64,000 nucleotides of DNA from Flavobacterium sp. KMS (GTDB lineage: Bacteria; Bacteroidota; Bacteroidia; Flavobacteriales; Flavobacteriaceae), in the NCBI RefSeq assembly GCF_000813005.1, contig NZ_JSYP01000006.1, positions 106,031-170,030 of the forward strand. Direction: 5' to 3'. Of this stretch, positions 18,803 to 27,158 are shown in pieces. Each line of letters opens with the position of its first letter. The first letter of the stretch is position 1. Below the pieces are notes generated by a model. The model was not told the DNA's origin and made no database searches. It saw only the letters and a list, made by a program, of their open reading frames with translations. The position numbers were made by a program, and so were the translations under genes.

Positions 18803-21268
18803 TTAATTTTCAGAGTTAATTAATACTTCCTCTTTAATCCATTTTACCTCGTCATTTTCGATAACGACAATCATTTTATCGCCATCTTTTACTTCGCCAG
18901 AAATTATTTTCTTGGCCAATGGTCTTCTTAAATGACTACGAATAATACTCTTAATAGGTCTTGCACCGTATTTGGCATTATATCCATTTTCTGCCAGATA
19001 TAGTTTGGCTTCCATAGGGATTTCAACAGTTATATTGATGTTTTTAAGTAAATCCATGAACTCTTTTTTGAGGTGGATTTCAAATATCTTCAATGCGTTT
19101 TCTTTGCTAATAGGAGCAAAAGGAACAATTTCGGTTAATCGTCCTAAAAATTCTGGTCTAAAATAATTCCCCATAATTTCCATTAAGGAAGTTGAAGTTG
19201 GAATTTTACCACTATTAAAAGTTTCTACAATATGATCTGCACCAATATTAGAAGTAAAAAGGATAATAGCGTTTGAGAAATCTCCTTCTTTACCTAATCG
19301 ATCATGAAGTTTTCCTTCGTCCATAATTTGCAAAAACACATCATATACAGAGGTATGTGCTTTCTCGATTTCATCAAATAATACGATTGAATATGGTTTT
19401 TGTCTTATTTTATTCACCAATAATCCACCTTCTTCATAACCCACATATCCCGGAGGTGCTCCATAAAGTAATGCTGCGGAGTGCTCTTCTTTAAATTCGG
19501 ACATATCAAAGCGGATAATAGCATTTTCATCCTGAAAAAGGAACTCGGCCAAACTCTTTGCTAGTTCTGTTTTTCCTGTTCCTGTAGGCCCTAAAAAGAA
19601 AAATGATGCAATAGGTTGTCCAGCTTTACTTAAGCCTGATCTTGACTCTAAGATAGATCCTGCAACTGTAGCAATACAATGGTCCTGACCAATAACTCTT
19701 CGACCTAAAACTTCTTCAATATTGTTTAATTTTTGCTTTTCTTCTTCTTTTAGTTTTCCAGCAGGAATACCTGTTTTTTGAGCAATAATAAGCGATAAAT
19801 CAAAAGCTTCGATATGTACACGTTTGTCTAAAGCTCTTTCTTCAAGAGTACTTATTAGGCTTTCGATATGATTGATGATAGACTCTGATGTTTCAAATAT
19901 TTTGTTGTCATTTTGTTCATCAACAACCATCAAAAATGTTGTCTTATTGATTAAATCGGTAAGGAACCAGTTTGATTCTTTTATTAATTGTTCTTCAGAT
20001 AAACCAGCATCATTTTGCTTTAAAAGCTTTAATTTATCAAGAATTGATTGTTTTTCTTTAAGAAAAGTTTCGCCAGACGTTTTTAAAACCGACATCGTAT
20101 GGTCGATAAGATTAATAGCCGATTCTGGTAGACTTTTTTCTTTTAAATATCTTTTGGATAATCGAATGGACTCCGTAATAGTCTCATCATCGATTTGTAT
20201 TTTATGATGTTCCTGATATGTTTTAATGGACTCGCGAATCATTCGAAACAAAGTGTCATCATCAGATTCTTCTAGTTTTACAATCTCAAACATACCAGAT
20301 AAACCTTGTTCTTTTTCAATTCTTTTGGTGTATTCATCGATTGTCGATGTAGCAATAATGTTTAATCCTTTAGCTAATTCGCCTTTTAAAACATTAGAAA
20401 CACCTGAATCGCCACCGTTTTTATCTAATAGAATATGAATTTCTTCGATAATAAGAATCGCTTTAGGAAACTGTCTTAGTTCCTGAATACAATTCTTTAA
20501 TCTATCCTCGATTTCGCCTTTATAAGAAGCTCCAGCGATTAGGGATGATAAATCTAGTTCGAAAAGTTGTACTTTATTTAAGACATCTGGAACTTGATTT
20601 GCAATTACATTTTGAACAAGTGTATCTATTAAAATCGATTTTCCAATACCTCGATCACCAATTAATAATACATTGGGTTTAGAAAATCGACAAAGAATTT
20701 CTTTAATCGTGTTTAATTCTGTTTCACGACCAATAGCAACTATTCTCTTTTTCTTTTTTTCGAGGTTTTTATGAATGCAGTATTTGCCTAAAAAGCCTTT
20801 TTTAACTTCTTGTTTGGCAACATTTTGGTCTTGAGGTATATTAGTTTGGTCTTCTAGTAATTCGTTTCGGGAAATAGGATAAGTTTTCATCTGGTCGAAA
20901 TTAAAACCTACTCCAGGTGAACTTAATGCTACTATGATGGCATAAAGAGTAATTTCATCTTCATTTAATATAGCTCTTACCGATTCGGCTTCTTTGATAA
21001 TTTCATCAATTACATCGCTCGGTTCTGCATTAAGAACCTGACTTGTTTTAGGTTCATCTTCCATTCGAACTTCTGCCCATTCGTCAAGATAATAAACATC
21101 TTTCCCCATAGTTTCAAGTTGTTTTAAAAGAGATAAATCTCTGTTTAAAATGGCTTTTAATAAATGGGCTGCCGAATAATATTTGTTTGAATTGGTTTTA
21201 GCAATTTTTCTTGCTATTTCAAATGCACTTAGTAATTCTACGCTGAAAATGTTTTTTTCTTCTTCCAT
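18803..21268 (-). CDS. tssH: T6SS sheath-disassembly AAA+ ATPase TssH (ClpV)
   Basis: A cytoplasmic Clp/Hsp100-type unfoldase that recycles the contracted TssB-TssC sheath. An N-terminal Clp_N domain (about 5-140) precedes AAA1 with Walker A GDRGIGKS (204-211) and a Walker B reading AILIIEEIH (270-278), where glutamate replaces the usual first aspartate. AAA2 follows with Walker A GPTGTGKT (560-567) and Walker B SIVLFDEIEKAH (627-638), then a C-terminal small domain. No ClpP-binding loop is recognisable. It could be called a generic ClpB/ClpA-type protein, but its place in the secretion locus, behind a PKD gene with 6 bp between, supports TssH. Confidence 0.88.
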   Translation of the reverse strand: MEEEKNIFSVELLSAFEIARKIAKTNSNKYYSAAHLLKAILNRDLSLLKQLETMGKDVYYLDEWAEVRMEDEPKTSQVLNAEPSDVIDEIIKEAESVRAILNEDEITLYAIIVALSSPGVGFNFDQMKTYPISRNELLEDQTNIPQDQNVAKQEVKKGFLGKYCIHKNLEKKKKRIVAIGRETELNTIKEILCRFSKPNVLLIGDRGIGKSILIDTLVQNVIANQVPDVLNKVQLFELDLSSLIAGASYKGEIEDRLKNCIQELRQFPKAILIIEEIHILLDKNGGDSGVSNVLKGELAKGLNIIATSTIDEYTKRIEKEQGLSGMFEIVKLEESDDDTLFRMIRESIKTYQEHHKIQIDDETITESIRLSKRYLKEKSLPESAINLIDHTMSVLKTSGETFLKEKQSILDKLKLLKQNDAGLSEEQLIKESNWFLTDLINKTTFLMVVDEQNDNKIFETSESIINHIESLISTLEERALDKRVHIEAFDLSLIIAQKTGIPAGKLKEEEKQKLNNIEEVLGRRVIGQDHCIATVAGSILESRSGLSKAGQPIASFFFLGPTGTGKTELAKSLAEFLFQDENAIIRFDMSEFKEEHSAALLYGAPPGYVGYEEGGLLVNKIRQKPYSIVLFDEIEKAHTSVYDVFLQIMDEGKLHDRLGKEGDFSNAIILFTSNIGADHIVETFNSGKIPTSTSLMEIMGNYFRPEFLGRLTEIVPFAPISKENALKIFEIHLKKEFMDLLKNINITVEIPMEAKLYLAENGYNAKYGARPIKSIIRSHLRRPLAKKIISGEVKDGDKMIVVIENDEVKWIKEEVLINSEN

Positions 21269-21274
21269 ACTATT

Positions 21275-22330
21275 TTAATCTTTAGACCAGATCAAGTATT
21301 TTTTTACTTTATAGCTAATATTTAGTCCCTTAATGCAATTATTTTGTTTGTCTTTGTTTAATCGTATTGATTCTATTTTTATTTTTTTTCCTTTAATAGC
21401 AGCACATAATTGTGAAAAAGTCAACAATTCTTTATCATTTTTTACAATCGGAATATCAAGATCATCACATAAATATTCAGAGAAATCATCTTTGACTTTG
21501 CTACCTTCTGCAACTTTAGTTAGTAAAATTTCAAACTGATCTTCGGATACTTTTGGAGCCTTTTTTACTGCGCTAATACTATCTTTTTGAGTTTTAGTTT
21601 TTGGGGCAACAGGTACATATTGTAACATGTCTTCCAGAGGGTCTTTTTTAACAGAACCCCTTGGTAATGAAAAAGCTTCTGCCTTTTTTTCATATTCATA
21701 CGAGGTAACATCCAGCGGATTTGTTTTCTTAATTACTCTGGTATGCACATAAATTGTTTTTTTTGCAACGGTGCTAAAATCTCCATTTATGATAAGTGTA
21801 ATTGTTTTTTCGCCCGGAGTTGAAAAAGTGTATACTGGATTTGCCGAAGTTTCGTCGATTCCTCTTCTATTTTCTCCAAATGACCATTCCCATGTTCTGG
21901 CATCATCAGATTCTGATCTAAAATAGGTGGGTTGTCCTGCGGTGATTATTTTTGGGACGATAATTTGCGGAGTTCCAAATTTATCAGCAGCATATTTATC
22001 CTTAATTACGAGTTCTCGAGTATGGGTACAATCCCCATTTATAGTTAGGGTAACTTTATATTTTCCAGGTTTTTTATACACGTGAAATGTATGTCTTCTT
22101 ACATCTAGTAACGACCCATCTCCAAAATCCCATTCCCATGTTTTTGCGTTATGGGTTCGGTCATAAAACTCAATGGATTCCTCGCTTTGCGAGTGATCTG
22201 AAAAAATGTAAAGCTTAACATCTTCACAGTCTACATGGTTGAAAAACTGTACTATAAATGCAACTATTCCTATCAATAATAAAATTGAAAAGAAGAATAT
22301 AACCCTAATATCGATATTTTTTTTATTCAT
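21275..22330 (-). CDS. Membrane-anchored PKD-domain protein of the T6SS locus
   Basis: A single N-terminal membrane anchor (residues 9-29, FFFSILLLIGIVAFIVQFF region) is followed by two PKD-type beta-sandwich domains. Both carry the diagnostic pattern: WEWDFGDGS with YKKPGKYKVTLTI (about 50-105), and WEWSFGENRRG with YTFSTPGEKTITLII (about 145-190). The last 100 residues hold a conserved-looking domain (FEILLTKVAEGSKVKDDFSEYL). The topology puts the bulk in the periplasm. T6SSiii uses a Bacteroidota-specific trans-envelope complex (TssN, O, P, Q, R) in place of TssJLM, and this protein is a candidate part of it, possibly TssP, but I cannot assign it by eye. It is the first gene of a two-gene operon with tssH. 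Confidence 0.8.
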   Translation of the reverse strand: MNKKNIDIRVIFFFSILLLIGIVAFIVQFFNHVDCEDVKLYIFSDHSQSEESIEFYDRTHNAKTWEWDFGDGSLLDVRRHTFHVYKKPGKYKVTLTINGDCTHTRELVIKDKYAADKFGTPQIIVPKIITAGQPTYFRSESDDARTWEWSFGENRRGIDETSANPVYTFSTPGEKTITLIINGDFSTVAKKTIYVHTRVIKKTNPLDVTSYEYEKKAEAFSLPRGSVKKDPLEDMLQYVPVAPKTKTQKDSISAVKKAPKVSEDQFEILLTKVAEGSKVKDDFSEYLCDDLDIPIVKNDKELLTFSQLCAAIKGKKIKIESIRLNKDKQNNCIKGLNISYKVKKYLIWSKD

Positions 22331-22383
22331 TTTTTATTTTTAAGAATTCACAAAAGTCAGAATATATTTTATAAAGTTGCTCG

Positions 22384-22415
22384 CAAAAATAGTTTTTATT
22401 ATTTTAAGATTCCAA
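22384..22415 (-). promoter_or_regulatory. Promoter of the PKD-tssH operon
   Basis: Reverse-strand TATTTTTG (22391-22384) and TTG (22415-22413) are 21 bp apart. This is the same spacing as in the divergent promoter at 22447-22479, about 30 bp away. Confidence 0.5.
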
Positions 22416-22446
22416 GAATTATTACTATAAAATTTACAAAAAATAA

Positions 22447-22479
22447 TTTGTATTCTTACAGAATAATTTATTACGTTTG
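22447..22479 (+). promoter_or_regulatory. Promoter of the nlpC-tssG-tssN operon
   Basis: TTTG (22447-22450) and TACGTTTG (22472-22479) fit the -33/-7 consensus with 21 bp between. Transcription from here would give a leader of roughly 405 nt before the first start codon. Confidence 0.5.
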
Positions 22480-22516
22480 CAACCTTGTGATTATGGATGT
22501 AATAAATTCATAATAT

Positions 22517-22550
22517 AAAGAACCAAGCTAACAAATACCACAACAGTTAG
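22517..22550 (+). promoter_or_regulatory. Leader stem-loop, copy 1
   Basis: CTAAC and GTTAG pair around the 13-nt loop AAATACCACAACA, within a 34-nt block repeated at 22764-22799. The loop is identical in both copies, while the stem changes on both sides. Confidence 0.55.
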
Positions 22551-22561
22551 TCTTTTGGAAA

Positions 22562-22592
22562 CTAAAAAGTGATATTTCATTTCACTTTTTAG
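22562..22592 (+). promoter_or_regulatory. Perfect hairpin in the T6SS leader
   Basis: The 11-bp stem CTAAAAAGTGA/TCACTTTTTAG has a 9-nt loop, directly after leader element copy 1. There is no T-tract behind it, so it is not a standard terminator. Confidence 0.5.
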
Positions 22593-22644
22593 CATTATTA
22601 CATTTATTTAAAAAATAAAAAATACCTTATTGTAGTATTTTTAT

Positions 22645-22664
22645 GACTTGTATAAGTCTTTTTT
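22645..22664 (+). terminator. Weak hairpin plus T6, possible attenuator
   Basis: GACTT-GTAT-AAGTC is followed by TTTTTT in the middle of the long leader. The stem is only 5 bp, so premature termination here would be partial at most. Confidence 0.3.
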
Positions 22665-22763
22665 AATAGAATTATAATTTAGATTGCAACAAAAATTTTA
22701 GAATAATAAAAATCTGGAGATAATTGGATGTTTAAATTCATTATCACTAAGAAAAATTATAAC

Positions 22764-22799
22764 AAAGAATCTAAGCTAATAAATACCACAACAATTAGC
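22764..22799 (+). promoter_or_regulatory. Leader stem-loop, copy 2
   Basis: AAGCTAAT and ATTAGCTT form an 8-bp stem (the last bases extend to 22802) around the same 13-nt loop AAATACCACAACA as copy 1. The copy lies about 95 bp before the NlpC/P60 gene. Confidence 0.55.
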
Positions 22800-22894
22800 T
22801 TTAAAAATTATAAGGATTAAAGGATTTTCAATAATTGATAATCTTAATAAATACTCTATTTTTTTCTATAGAGATAAAATAATAAATTTTATAA

Positions 22895-23536
22895 ATGAAG
22901 CAGGTAATTTTATTAATGCTAATGATATGTTCATTTACTGAGTGTAGGAGTCAGAGTTATATTTCTCAGATTCCCTTTAAATATGATTATTCCTTGGATT
23001 TGTTGAAAAAACAATCTCATATGGAAGAAACTGGATTAAAGAATAAAACTGTTGTAAATGATAATTCGGAAAATTTAAGTGATGCTACTTTAGCCTTAAA
23101 GGAGAAGTATTCGATAGTTCTTGCTGTAACTCCTAATAAAATAACGAATTACAATTTGTATGGGTATATCGATACTTGGATTAATACGCCGTACAAAGAA
23201 AAAAGTTTTTCGAAAAAAGGAATCGATTGTTCTTATTTCCTGCAATCACTGTATAGTGATGTTTATAAAGTAACACTTCCTAAAGACCCTGCTGGAATGT
23301 GGAAATCTAAAGCAATTCAGATTTTTACAGGACGAAGTTTTTTGGCAGAAGGGGATTTAGTTTTTTTTAGATACGATAAAGATCATCCTATCTCGGATGT
23401 TGGTTTATACCTTCATAACGATAGGATTTTGGCATGTACAGATAAAGGATTGGCGATTTATAATTTCAATGACGAATATTTTCAATTGCGCTATATAGGA
23501 GCAGGAAGAATCAATGAAGATGCAAAGAAGAAATAA
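22895..23536 (+). CDS. Exported NlpC/P60-family peptidoglycan hydrolase in the T6SS operon
   Basis: A periplasmic papain-fold endopeptidase. After an N-terminal signal sequence (about 1-20) comes a 90-residue leader region, then the NlpC/P60 core. In it GIDCSYFLQSLY carries the catalytic cysteine (about residue 112), AEGDLVFFRYDKDH is the usual middle motif, and ISDVGLYLHNDRIL carries the catalytic histidine. The family cuts D-Glu-diamino-acid bonds in wall peptides. Its gene runs 23 bp into tssG, so it is translated with the machine, not as an effector-immunity pair. I infer a housekeeping role in opening the wall for apparatus assembly. A lipobox is not clear. Confidence 0.85.
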   Translation: MKQVILLMLMICSFTECRSQSYISQIPFKYDYSLDLLKKQSHMEETGLKNKTVVNDNSENLSDATLALKEKYSIVLAVTPNKITNYNLYGYIDTWINTPYKEKSFSKKGIDCSYFLQSLYSDVYKVTLPKDPAGMWKSKAIQIFTGRSFLAEGDLVFFRYDKDHPISDVGLYLHNDRILACTDKGLAIYNFNDEYFQLRYIGAGRINEDAKKK

Positions 23537-24464
23537 ACAATCTCTTGAAACTTTGGTAAAAGAAATAGAGAGTATTTCTTATGATATCAGAGCCGAAATT
23601 ATAGCCAATGAGCTTATTGAGAGCAATAATGTTGTCTCCGAAGAAATTATAATTTCTAACAGAGGACAATTCTCAAGAGCGTATAGGAGTGATGTTTTGG
23701 GCGCAACAATTCAGGATGATAACTATGATAAACAGGAGTATCTTAATATATTCTTGTCTAGAGATAGTATCTATGATGCGCTACCAGAGGGCTATGTTCA
23801 TAGTTTGAGTGAGAACAATACTGATAAGTCTGTTCGACAAATGATAAAAGAGCATAAGCATCAGAAAAAACAAGAAGCCGAAGCTCGTAATTTTTTTATT
23901 CCTTTTGAAAATGAAATTTTTCATTATAGGACTAAGATAGAAAGTGTTGAGAGAGATTTTTTATACAAATTAAACGGAAGTAAACCACTAGATTTTTTTT
24001 ATGATTTCTGGGGTTTGCCACATATTTACCCAGCAGTTTTGGTGTCTAAGTTTATTCAGCTTTTGCCATACGCTTATAAAATTGTTGGTGATATTGATTT
24101 AGCATGCCGCTGTTTAGGCAGTATTATAGAAGAAAAAGTACAATATAAAATAACAAGTTCTAAAGAATATAGTGATGAGAGTCAGCAAATTAATTTAGGA
24201 GAGAATAGATTGGGTGTCGATTTTATTTGCGGTAACAAGTATATGGATTACTCCATGAATGTAACCGTCGAGATAGGACCAATAATCAATAAGCCTTTTC
24301 AAGATTATATTCATGAAGGCGGGGTTAAAAAATTTATAGATTGTTTTTATGAGCATTTTTTTCCAATGGAAGTTGAGCTTAAAACAATCTTATTAATGAA
24401 TGAAGAAACAGAAGCATTTAATTTTAGTAAACAACCTGTGTTGGGGTATACAACACGAATTTAG
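23514..24464 (+). CDS. tssG: T6SS baseplate protein TssG
   Basis: A wedge subunit of the T6SS baseplate, expected to bind TssF and TssK. No signal peptide or membrane segment is present. Features are an N-terminal helical start (LETLVKEIESISYDIRAEII), a central FFIPFENEIFHYRTKIESVERDFLYK, PLDFFYDFWGLP, and a C-terminal half with LGVDFICGNKYMDYSMNVTVEIGP. This pattern and the length of about 315 aa are those of Bacteroidota TssG; similarity to proteobacterial TssG is faint. The start may be the ATG at 23514 or the one at 23520. It overlaps the NlpC/P60 gene and lies 2 bp from tssN. Confidence 0.75.
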   Translation: MKMQRRNKQSLETLVKEIESISYDIRAEIIANELIESNNVVSEEIIISNRGQFSRAYRSDVLGATIQDDNYDKQEYLNIFLSRDSIYDALPEGYVHSLSENNTDKSVRQMIKEHKHQKKQEAEARNFFIPFENEIFHYRTKIESVERDFLYKLNGSKPLDFFYDFWGLPHIYPAVLVSKFIQLLPYAYKIVGDIDLACRCLGSIIEEKVQYKITSSKEYSDESQQINLGENRLGVDFICGNKYMDYSMNVTVEIGPIINKPFQDYIHEGGVKKFIDCFYEHFFPMEVELKTILLMNEETEAFNFSKQPVLGYTTRI

Positions 24465-24466
24465 AA

Positions 24467-25453
24467 ATGGTAAAGAAACATTTAGCAGCGCTTATAGATA
24501 TTAGGCTCATTGTATTTCTGGTTGTAATTATAGCAGTAAGTGTTATTCTTACAATGGTATTTAGTGATAAAATAAAAGAATTTGCAGTAAAATATAAGAA
24601 GAAATTCTATATCTATATATTTTCATTTGTGCTTATTTACGCATTAGTAGCCTTCTTGGGTTATAACAAGTTATTTACAGAATTATCTGATGAGTTTCTG
24701 TTTTATCAAATAGCTTCTTTATTGTTTGGATGCCTCCATGTTTATTTATACCGATGGTATTTTGAGGAATTTAGTATGAAATCTGTTGGTATCGAATTGT
24801 TATTTTCGTTATTAATTATACTGTACTCAAGTGTTCTGTTTATAATTATTTATACAGCACTTAATGGTATTGGGCTTACTTTCCTAATGTGCTCTCATTT
24901 CTTGGTATTTATTGTGCCTACAGGGATTTATGCTGTTTTTAATTATATGATGCAAATACCACCTAAAGAATATGTTACCTGGAGAATACCTAAAGGGAAA
25001 AATCCTTTTCCAGAAATTGATGGTGTAGAGATGAAGGATTTATTACTTATAACCTTGTTGATCCAGAAAAAACCTGATAGTGCTACTTATACCTCTCTTA
25101 GATCTAAAGGCCCCGTAAGGATTGATTTTGGAAACTTATTTTACCATACTGTTTCGGGATATAACGATCATAATGCCGAAAGCATTATAGACTTAGACCA
25201 AAATGGTGAAAACTACAATTGGGTGTTTTTCTTGCAACCCAAATGGTATCAAAGCGCTAAATACGTAGATGCGAAATATACTTTGGGAATGAATGGTATT
25301 ACCGAGAACTCGGTTATTATTTGTAAAAGACAGAAAGAAAAAGAAATCAAAGTAGATAAAAAAAAGAAGAAAGACGAAGAAGGTTTTATGTACGAACCTA
25401 CGGTAGAGGAAAAAAAAGGAAGTAAAAAGGAAGTTAAAGAACCTGCATTGTAA
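24467..25453 (+). CDS. tssN: T6SSiii membrane protein TssN
   Basis: The inner-membrane protein that links the Bacteroidota-specific envelope complex to the baseplate, according to published work on T6SSiii. Five hydrophobic segments are visible at about 12-31, 46-66, 78-96, 107-130 and 137-160. A cytoplasmic domain of about 160 residues follows (PPKEYVTWRIPKGKNPFPE, LRSKGPVRIDFGNLF, WVFFLQPKWYQSAKYVD), ending in a lysine-rich tail. Topology and position after tssG match TssN. No TssJ, TssL or TssM is present in the locus, as expected for this subtype. Confidence 0.82.
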   Translation: MVKKHLAALIDIRLIVFLVVIIAVSVILTMVFSDKIKEFAVKYKKKFYIYIFSFVLIYALVAFLGYNKLFTELSDEFLFYQIASLLFGCLHVYLYRWYFEEFSMKSVGIELLFSLLIILYSSVLFIIIYTALNGIGLTFLMCSHFLVFIVPTGIYAVFNYMMQIPPKEYVTWRIPKGKNPFPEIDGVEMKDLLLITLLIQKKPDSATYTSLRSKGPVRIDFGNLFYHTVSGYNDHNAESIIDLDQNGENYNWVFFLQPKWYQSAKYVDAKYTLGMNGITENSVIICKRQKEKEIKVDKKKKKDEEGFMYEPTVEEKKGSKKEVKEPAL

Positions 25454-25487
25454 AATTGTGGAATAAATTAAAATTAGCTAAGACATA

Positions 25488-26567
25488 ATGTACTATATAG
25501 AGGGATCTGAGATGTCATCATACGACAAACATCGCATTTATAAAATAAGGGTAGGAGATACGCTGGAAAGTGTAGCTCATAAACTTGGTATAGATGCTAG
25601 AGAACTCAGACGATATCATAATATATATTGTCCTATTCCTGATTTAATCGAAGCTGATTTTAAAAGTCATCTGGAATTATTGATTTTGGCTCCTGTAAAT
25701 AGTGTCAATGCAGAGAAAAAAAGCATTGAGGATGGAACAGCAAAAGTTGTTTTAAAAAATGATTATACATTGCCATTTCTGCTTAGAGGTCTTGATAAGA
25801 AATATAAAGTGCATTACACTAGCGAAGTAGGAGATCAGGTAGATACTATTACTACAGAAGTAAATGTGAAATGGCTTGCTGTAGATAAGAATAAGTTTCA
25901 GCTCTTTGAAATTAACAAGGCGTCTAATATTTATATTAATGCCGAAAAGCCTGATACAATGATGGATGAGTTGGGAGCAAAAACTGCCGAAATTTTATAT
26001 CCATTAAAGATTGTAGTTGACGGAACAGGAAAATGGGTTGATATTTATAATTATAATGAAATCGTAACTCGCTGGGAAGATACTAAAAGAGAAATTTTAG
26101 ATTATTATGAAGGAGAAGTAACTCATGCGTATATAGAACATACCGAGTATGCATTAGAGAGTTCAGGAACATTATTGGCATCACTATCTTCTGATTATTT
26201 TTTGAGAGCTTTTTTTAATGGTATTCATGTAGGCTATACAGCCAATTTCTCTTTTGAGAATAAGATTTCTTTTCCGTTAGAAAAAAATGAAGAGTCTCTG
26301 TTTGCAGTAGAACAAAAGGTAGCTCCTTATCTAGAAGCGTCGGGTTTAATTAAAGTAGAGCAAAAAGGAACTTATATAGATTCTAGTTTTGATGAAAGTT
26401 TTGGGTTTGAACCTTGGGAAGGGAATTATAGCGCAACCTATTTTTTAGATTCAGATACTTATTGTATAGAAAATATGAATTTAGAATGTAGTATTGACTA
26501 CCATGAACCCATAAAAATAGCTATAACAATAGATTCTCTACCAGATAAAATTGAGACTGAGAGCTAA
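25488..26567 (+). CDS. LysM-domain protein of the T6SS locus
   Basis: Role unknown, but LysM proteins recur in T6SSiii loci. The LysM fold is seen at about residues 18-70 (YKIRVGDTLESVAHKLGID, ARELRRYHNI, LELLILAP). The rest (290 aa) is a mixed alpha/beta region with no known motif. There is no signal peptide, so despite the LysM the protein may act in the cytoplasm, for example as a spike adaptor or baseplate part, as LysM proteins do in phage-like contractile systems. The start could instead be the ATG at 25512. It lies 34 bp after tssN and 85 bp before the PAAR-like gene. Confidence 0.75.
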   Translation: MYYIEGSEMSSYDKHRIYKIRVGDTLESVAHKLGIDARELRRYHNIYCPIPDLIEADFKSHLELLILAPVNSVNAEKKSIEDGTAKVVLKNDYTLPFLLRGLDKKYKVHYTSEVGDQVDTITTEVNVKWLAVDKNKFQLFEINKASNIYINAEKPDTMMDELGAKTAEILYPLKIVVDGTGKWVDIYNYNEIVTRWEDTKREILDYYEGEVTHAYIEHTEYALESSGTLLASLSSDYFLRAFFNGIHVGYTANFSFENKISFPLEKNEESLFAVEQKVAPYLEASGLIKVEQKGTYIDSSFDESFGFEPWEGNYSATYFLDSDTYCIENMNLECSIDYHEPIKIAITIDSLPDKIETES

Positions 26568-26652
26568 AAAAGATAATAATTGATTTGAGTAAGATTTATA
26601 AAAAAGAAAACGGAATCAACAAGGATATTTAATATCCAAAAAAGGTAAAGCC

Positions 26653-27147
26653 ATGAGTGAGAAACATGTAGTAGTACAAGGAGCAACGGTAAAATGTAAG
26701 TTTAGTGTAGAGCCTAAGTTGGATAAACTTAAGGTGAAAACACAAAATAAGCATTATGCTAATGACAAAGATGCCGAAAAAAAACTCATAGCAACCGATA
26801 AAGAAATTGGACAAACACTAGAGAAAAACACGTTTGGTAAATGCAAGATGCAACCTAACGGAAGTGGAGATTATTTGCCTTGTAAAGCAACGATTACCAA
26901 ATGGAGTGGTTTTTATGATAAAGTTACATTATCTAATAAAGGGAAAATTTTATTAGAAGACAGTAAAGCAACTTGTCCTATAGGAGGACCGGATTGTATT
27001 ACTGTAGATAAGCATGGACAAAAGGCAGAACCAGGAAAACAAAATGCAAAAAAGGCTAAGCCACAGGTAAGTAATCAAATAAACCCACTGGTAGATACAG
27101 CTAAATTTCAAGAAAGTTTAGAAGAGAGTGATTCTATTTGTAAATAA
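26653..27147 (+). CDS. DUF4280-type PAAR-like spike tip
   Basis: A small protein expected to cap the VgrG spike and carry an effector. Seen: HVVVQGATVKCKFSVEPK (residues 5-22), the conserved cysteine positions in GKCKMQPNGSGDYLPCKATITKW, and SKATCPIGGPDCITVDKHGQ near residue 120, which together are the DUF4280 pattern. Length (164 aa) is normal, with a lysine-rich tail. It stands 11 bp before the GH19-YkuD gene, which marks that gene as its likely cargo. Confidence 0.85.
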   Translation: MSEKHVVVQGATVKCKFSVEPKLDKLKVKTQNKHYANDKDAEKKLIATDKEIGQTLEKNTFGKCKMQPNGSGDYLPCKATITKWSGFYDKVTLSNKGKILLEDSKATCPIGGPDCITVDKHGQKAEPGKQNAKKAKPQVSNQINPLVDTAKFQESLEESDSICK

Positions 27148-27158
27148 AATTAAGCAGT

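Noticed and set aside
22495..22894. Small protein gene in the T6SS leader
   Set aside because: No frame longer than about 20 codons with a plausible start is present, and the conserved blocks are not multiples of a coding pattern.
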